Source of the DNA: Myxocyprinus asiaticus
Taxonomy: Eukaryota > Chordata > Actinopteri > Cypriniformes > Catostomidae
Length of the DNA stretch: 64,000 nt
Direction: 5' to 3'
Assembly (NCBI RefSeq): GCF_019703515.2
Contig: NC_059362.1
Location: 22,938,826-23,002,825, forward strand
The position numbers and the translations under genes were made by a program. Of the stretch, positions 56,434 through 64,000 are shown piece after piece. Positions within the stretch are counted from its first letter, which is position 1, and the number at the start of each line of letters is the position of its first letter. A model generated the notes under the pieces. That model saw only the letters and a program-made list of their open reading frames with translations, was not told the origin of the DNA and ran no database searches.

Positions 56434-57051
56434 TTTGAGCCCCTGGAGTCAGTTGAGCTTAAGGCACTCTCTTTGAAGACTGCCCTCCTGACTGCGCTCA
56501 CTTCTATCAAGAGGGTAGGGGACCGGCAGGCGTTCTCTGTCAGCGAATCTTGACTGGAGTTCAGTCTGGGTTACTCTCTCATGATCCTGAGACTCCGACC
56601 GGGCTATGTGCCCAAGGTTCCCATGACCCCATTTAGGGATCAGGTAGTGAACCTGCAAGCGCTGCCCCAGGAGAAGGCAGACCCAGCTTTGGCATTGCTG
56701 TGTCCGATGTGTGCTTTACGCATCTATTTGGATCACACGCAGAGCTTTAGTAGCTCTGAGCAGCTCTTTGTCTGCTTTGGTGGACAGCGGAAAGGAAGCG
56801 CTGTCTCCAAACAGAGGATCACCCACTGGGTCGTTGACTCCATCATGATGGCATATCACGCCAAGGACGTGCCACCCCCCGTGGGGCTATGAGCCCACTC
56901 TACTAGGAGTGTAGTGGCCTCCTGGGCCCTGACCAGTGGCGCCTCTTTGGTAGACATCTGCAGAGCAGCGGGCTGGGCAACACCCAACACCTTTGCAAGG
57001 TTCTATAATCTCCGGGTTGAGCCGGTTTCGTCCCGTGTGTTGAACAGGTAA
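56434..57051 (+). pseudogene. DIRS tyrosine recombinase
   Basis: The recombinase would integrate the circular DNA form without a target duplication, which distinguishes DIRS from LTR elements. Phase 1 runs SLKTALLTALTSIKRVGDR (first catalytic Arg in KRVGD), then MILRLRPGYVPKVP (56581 on), QRITHWVVDSIMMAYH, and the box AHSTRSVVASWA with His at 56896-56898 and Arg at 56905-56907. The nucleophile Tyr in FARFYNL is at 57004-57006, and the frame ends with TAA at 57049-57051. Stops at about 56551 and at 56890-56892 (TGA, probably former CGA, just before AHSTR) inactivate it. All four R-H-R-Y residues remain. Confidence 0.88.
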
Positions 57052-57186
57052 GTTCCGGGACAGCTGGCCAGGTGTACCGCTTGCGCATAGCGCCTTTCCC
57101 CTCCTATGAGGTGAAGACGTGCACTTTTGACTCCCAGTCGTGTTCATAAGTTGTGATCCCTGGATGACTTTCCTCCTTAGCCCTGT

Positions 57187-57217
57187 GGCAGACGAGTTTG
57201 CAGAGAAACTCGCTGCC
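57187..57217 (+). other. Perfect-looking hairpin after the DIRS recombinase
   Basis: GGCAGACGAGTTT pairs with AAACTCGCTGCC, with one bulged A and a small loop. It lies 136 bp after the recombinase stop. A role in 3'-end formation or element RNA folding is only inference. Confidence 0.55.
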
Positions 57218-57560
57218 AGCCCAGTACGTGTGCTAATTAGGCCCTGTACTGAGGTAGGTGCTCCACATGTGGTGGTTCCCCGTAGGTGACCCTTCCGCTA
57301 AATCGTTTCCCTGTCGGTATACTGCATCTTCCTTGGGCAGAGGCCCTCTGCCCCTGGTCACCATGTTTGTAGAAACTCCTCCCCCCTCGGGTAGGACCTA
57401 CCATGGGACTTCTCCACATGACATACTTCTGACAAGACTCGGTAAGACGATGTGACGTATTTCCTCTCAAAATACCTCCCCCCTCTCTGGGTGGGGTGTC
57501 GTCTCTGTGGTGTCTTCCCCTTGGGAGGGATTTATGGCCCCAGTCGGTTAACAAGTTCCA

Positions 57561-57585
57561 CTCTTTTTTTGGGGAGAAAAAAGAG
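57561..57585 (+). other. A/T-rich hairpin in the DIRS 3' region
   Basis: CTCTTTTTT (57561-57569) pairs with AAAAAAGAG (57577-57585). Function unknown. Confidence 0.45.
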
Positions 57586-57786
57586 GAAAAGAGGCCACAG
57601 CTGGGCTAGCCTGTCCCTATTTTTTGGGCAGTCGACTTGTTCCCAAAGGACCGTTCGATGCTCATAACAGTGTTGGGGGAGGTTATGTGATGGCCTGGTG
57701 CGCTGGATATGAGGCACACAGCAGTCTGCCCGTCTCGCACCGCCAGTCCACGTAACACAGTTCAGCTAGTTGTGGCGTTTTGTATA

Positions 57787-57876
57787 GGGACCCCTAGTGT
57801 CACTACATCGACACAACGTCGAGTGAGTGACAGATAGGGAATGTCCTGGTTACTTGCGTAACCTCCGTTCCCTGAT
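57787..57876 (+). repeat. Internal complementary region of the DIRS element
   Basis: 57789-57839 is complementary to the left end (52206-52258). It is followed directly by 57840-57861, complementary to the right end (58085-58106; AATGTCCTGGTTACTT versus AAGTAACCAGGACATT). Such a region is used to join the two ends into a circle during DIRS replication. Confidence 0.85.
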
Positions 57877-57964
57877 GGAGGGAATGAGATGTTGTGTCCC
57901 TCTTGCCACAACGCTGCACTACCCACTGAAATGGCCAGGACCTTGTCTCAGCTCCTCAGCACAT

Positions 57965-58106
57965 AATCTGAATGAGTGGTTGCATACCAGCTCCTTTTAT
58001 ACCCGTATGTCCGGGGGAGTGGCATGCAAATTCCACTCGCCAATTCCCATTGGCCTTTTTTCAAAAAGCAGAGGTGTTTGGGGTTACGAAAGTAACCAGG
58101 ACATTT
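57965..58106 (-). repeat. Right inverted terminal repeat of the DIRS element
   Basis: 57965-58084 is complementary to 52269-52384. The outer 22 bp GGTTACGAAAGTAACCAGGACATT-like tail is specific to this end and mirrored in the internal complementary region. Confidence 0.9.
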
Positions 58107-58191
58107 TATGTACTTGCTAAAATCCTGTGAAGTGAAGAGGTTTTCAAAAATAATAGATTTATTTATTAATTAAATTCAAACAAAGTTCAGT

Positions 58192-60845
<2,654 letters not shown>

Positions 60846-61018
60846 ATATCTTGGAGAACTTGCCAAAGTTCTTCTATGGATTTATGCTGTCTCAAATGCT
60901 TCTGTCTCTCTGTCGCTTGCAAATGCACATTACCTGCCCATGAATACCTTTATGTGTTTGTATTGTAAAGCAGAGCTCACATAAATCACTCTTGCTCATC
61001 CTCTTCCTCTTTTTCCTT

Positions 61019-61131
61019 TTTGGAGTAGTGCAAATGTCATGGGTTCGATTCCCAGGGAACATACTTACTAAATGAGTACCTTGAACGCATGGGAAGTCGA
61101 TTAGTTTACAAGCATCTGCCAAATGTAAATA
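61019..61131 (+). mobile_element. tRNA-derived SINE fragment with L2-type tail
   Basis: GTAGTGCAAATGTCATGGGTTCGATTCCCAGGG contains a good B box (GGTTCGATTCC). The 3' part ends AAGCATCTGCCAAATGTAAAT, as in the L2 tail at 11390-11430. The A-box end is missing. Confidence 0.75.
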
Positions 61132-61729
61132 TAGACAAAACCCTTCTCTATCTTATTTTCTCTCATTCTCCCTCATCCATCCAAGCTTGTAAAAGGATTA
61201 TTATAAGTCTCTCATCAGGGCCAAACGGTTATAGTTTAAAGGATTAGAGGATCATAAGTAAAGAGGGTTGAAATGTTTCTGCCGGGATTCTCCTCTTTCC
61301 TGGATAAAGGTTTAACTTCAAAGACCAACACCAGTTTCCTGTTTTTTTTTTTTTTTTTCCTTTCCTTGATCTCAAGACAAGACCTTTAAGAACTATACAA
61401 AGGTGATCCTTGGTCTTGACTTTGTAATGAGGTGAAATACCAGCTGGCTGTTAAACTGTTACTAACATCAATGTACACTACTAGTCAAAAGTTTGCCACT
61501 AAAAAGTTCACACTCGACTGAATTTGTTTTTCTCATGATCTCAAAAACTTTTTGATCTAAAGGCTTGTGCTTCAGTGTTTGTAATGAGCCTACTAATGAA
61601 TACATTTACAAAACTTAAATTTGATAAACAAAAAATGAATGAGTTTAACTGGATAGTGAAGAAAAGGCAGCCAACAAATGGCCAGCATACATGGGAACTC
61701 ATTCAGTACAGTTTCAAAAGCATCACAGG
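61132..61729. other. Non-coding stretch
   Basis: A T run lies near 61343-61358. No gene is recognised. Confidence 0.5.
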
Positions 61730-61837
61730 TGCATCTTCATTTGTGTTCCGCAGAAGAATGCAAGTCAAACGAATTAGAGACAGCACAAAGGTTAGTAAAT
61801 GAGAGAATTATAATTTTTGGGTGAACTATCCCTTTAG
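61730..61837. mobile_element. Right half of a short inverted-repeat element
   Basis: GTGTTCCGCAGAAGAATG, then GTTAGTAAATGAGAGAATTA, and the end TTTGGGTGAACTATCCCTTTA match the family right arm. The left arm is absent. Confidence 0.7.
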
Positions 61838-61935
61838 GGCTATCCTGCTTTGCAGCCCCTGAGCTTTCCGAATTTGAGTAGCCCTGATCTATGCTCCAAG
61901 GGTCTCTAAATCTGAGAATTTAACAAGCTCACATG

Positions 61936-62400
61936 TAAGGCTACATCCACATTAATCCGGACACTTTTGAAAATGGTATATTTAAAAAGTTTTCCAAAAG
62001 TAAATCCACTTACTGCGCATTCGAAAAATCATTGTTCCATGTAATTAAACTTTCCATCGCCTTTGAAGGAATGCAATGTGAAGGTTGTACAAAGTAACAT
62101 TTATCTTTAACAACACTTTCAAAGTGAATAGCAGGCATAACAATACAACATGGGCCCCCATCTTGATTGTTTTGGGTTGAATGGATCACATGACAACAAA
62201 TACGTCATTGTTTTCAAATATCCCTGTCTCCACAACGCAAAGAAGTCTCTTTCAATTTTATCCACTTGGGAGAGCGTTTTCGAAAAGCTCAGTTTTTGCG
62301 GCCAAAAAACGCTGTCTCAGTGTGGATGGAACGCAAAAACCTGTTCTAGACAAAAAGATGTGTTTTCAAACTAAAATGTATTAATGTGGACATGGCCAAA
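61936..62400. mobile_element. MITE (459 bp) related to 29095-29237
   Basis: The element 61939-62397 starts GGCTACATCCACATTAAT and ends ATTAATGTGGACATGGCC, inverted over about 18 bp. The flanks TAA and AAA fit a 3-bp duplication with one change. A PIF/Harbinger-like origin is inferred from the short ends and 3-bp duplication. Confidence 0.65.
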
Positions 62401-64000
62401 GTTTGTTTTGATTTGTTTAACATTATTTTGGTCAGTGCATAATTCTCACACTTCCATTTGTTTTATTTCACAGTTTTGAGTCTATTGTTCTAAAATGTGG
62501 AAATGAGTAACAATTAAAAATGAGCTGGTCTGTCCAAACTTTTGACTTGTAATGTACATTGTGTCATAGTCTTGGTTGTTGTCTTGACTGTTGAGAATGT
62601 AGCCTAAAGTAGGCCTTGAGAGACCTGGCTTGTATTATGTTCTTGGCTGGAGTCTTGATCTCAGTTGTAATCTTGAGCTACATGGTCTTGACCATAACAG
62701 AGTGGATGGCATGTCCAGATAAGGTCAATGGAGTGCAAAACCAAGAGTGCCAAGCAGGCTGTGATTAATTTTCCATTTAGCCAGATAGGCGATTGAACAG
62801 ACAGTGCAGCCACAACCTCCTGGAACTGAACACATTGACGACAGCAAAGATGATTGTGGACCAACAGAGGATGTAAAGAATTTTAATCTTTCCCAAGCGT
62901 AATAGCCCAGTTTACACGGCTATCATTGGGTCCATCCTCACCTTATTCATAATTGTTTGGTATGGGCAGGTCACCCAATGCTAGACTACAGTGTATCAGT
63001 TATTTAAGGAATCATTGGCTCCAGTTTGCCCTATCCAGTCTTTTATAAGTCCAGGTTCAGGAGGCTGTCAAGTGACATGATTAGTGATCCCACACTTTCT
63101 GGTAATCACATCACATTTTTCAAGCACTGCCTCCAAGAAGAAATTCCGAGCAATCATAGCAAAAAATAACCAGGTACAAAAAATATATATATATTTATCA
63201 AGAGCTGAACTATATGTGTCTTTTAAAAGGACAATATTGCTCTTTCCACACAGTCATAGGCAGTTGTTTCCATACATTCCTTATGTTAATAGTTGTTCTA
63301 AGTAATGTGCAATATGCCAAAACATTCTGTACATTGCACAACTGCAACAATACGTACTACAATTTACATTTTCATTACCTTCATACTTTATTTCCTCTTA
63401 TGTTAATGGTATATTTAATGTTAACCTGGGGAACAACACAACAGGTCAAATTACTAGTGCAAGCTTACTTGGTCAATAAACTATCCATTTTCAGTCTCCA
63501 AGGTCTGAGATTTGATCCTGCTGCCCACGCATAGAACTCCTTAAAGGAGAACCTATGGAAAAATCTGCTTTAAACTGTGTTACAAGACTCTTGGTGGTGG
63601 TGAAGTGAAAAGTATGGAATGTTGGAATATTGTCTGCCACCTCTGGAATGCCAAATGGGAGCCAGCACTGCTGTTGATTATTTGGAGGTGTTGAAGACTC
63701 CTGAAGCCGCTGACAGAGCCGGTTGAATAACATAACATTGTTGCCAAGCTTATGGAATGTAGATGGCATTATTCTGGGCATCTCTCAAATAAGTGTGCCA
63801 TTATTTTGACGATTTGAATAATTTCTCTGTGCAGGAGGCAGGAGATCTATACAGGAGATTGGTTGGTAGAGCACTTTTCAATCATCCTTAACCCAAAGTA
63901 TACTTCGGTTGTCTACGTTGCTGATCACTCTGCACACAGGATGCATGATGTGAATTTCAACATCAGCACAGTCTTCTAGGCACGCAGCCTAGATTTTTCC
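62398..64000. other. Non-coding stretch to the window end
   Basis: Mixed AT-rich sequence. Frames of 67-106 codons (for example 63214-63534 and 63491-63781) show no motifs. No terminal repeats are recognised. Confidence 0.45.

Larger units (their letters stand above)
52206..58106 (+). mobile_element. DIRS1-type tyrosine-recombinase retrotransposon
   Basis: This 5.9-kb element has inverted terminal repeats (52269-52384 versus 57965-58084), a left extension (52206-52258), a right extension (58085-58106), and an internal complementary region (57787-57876) that is complementary to both extensions in series. Inside are gag, RT with YLDD, RNase H, a DIRS-specific linker and a tyrosine recombinase, the DIRS order. 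There is no integrase, protease or target duplication. Stops and frameshifts make it inactive. Confidence 0.93.

Overview
The window looks like non-coding vertebrate DNA from a teleost, most likely a cyprinid (carp, goldfish or barb group). The evidence is its repeat content: a Sleeping Beauty-like Tc1 element, L2 LINEs with a TAAATG-type tail, a tRNA-derived SINE that shares that tail, short inverted-repeat elements starting AAGGGATAGTTCACCC, several hAT-type elements, a DIRS1-type tyrosine-recombinase retrotransposon and long CA/GT microsatellites. The species is inference. I recognise no host protein-coding gene, rRNA or functional tRNA. The window is intergenic or deep intronic sequence in which nearly all coding capacity belongs to decayed transposable elements.

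Layout. 1-107: end fragment of a DIRS-related element. About 1140-7608: defective Ty3/Gypsy LTR element on the minus strand, with integrase, zinc-binding, RNase H and damaged RT; gag, protease and the RT start are deleted at an LTR-RT junction near 7386. An LTR-like segment and an 86-bp tandem repeat lie inside its 3' half. About 7610-11436: nearly full-length L2 LINE. 13316-14891: dead Tc1/mariner element with Sleeping Beauty-style double direct repeats, followed by a long palindromic repeat. 16296-17571: hAT-type non-autonomous element with 8-bp target duplication. 21971-25366: LINE with APE endonuclease and RT. 26713-27463 and 29963-30747: two copies of one inverted-repeat element, each carrying a tRNA-like segment. 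31861-35005: second LINE of the same group as the one at 22-25 kb. 36-46 kb: microsatellites, L2 tails and short inverted-repeat elements. 46865-48302: hAT-type element with exact 8-bp duplication. 52206-58106: DIRS element with all structural parts (two inverted terminal repeats, internal complementary region, gag, RT, RNase H, tyrosine recombinase) but broken reading frames. 58316-60845: hAT-type element containing another hAT-type element with exact 8-bp duplication. 61-62.4 kb: SINE fragment and small MITEs.

How the parts relate. The autonomous elements (L2, Gypsy, Tc1, DIRS, the two LINEs) are inactivated by stops and frameshifts, so none looks able to move today. The L2 and the SINE share a 3' tail, which fits SINE mobilisation by L2 machinery. 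Many stops in the DIRS genes are TGA where related proteins appear to have Arg (CGA), fitting decay of methylated CpG. The nested and flanking relationships allow a relative order of insertions to be read.
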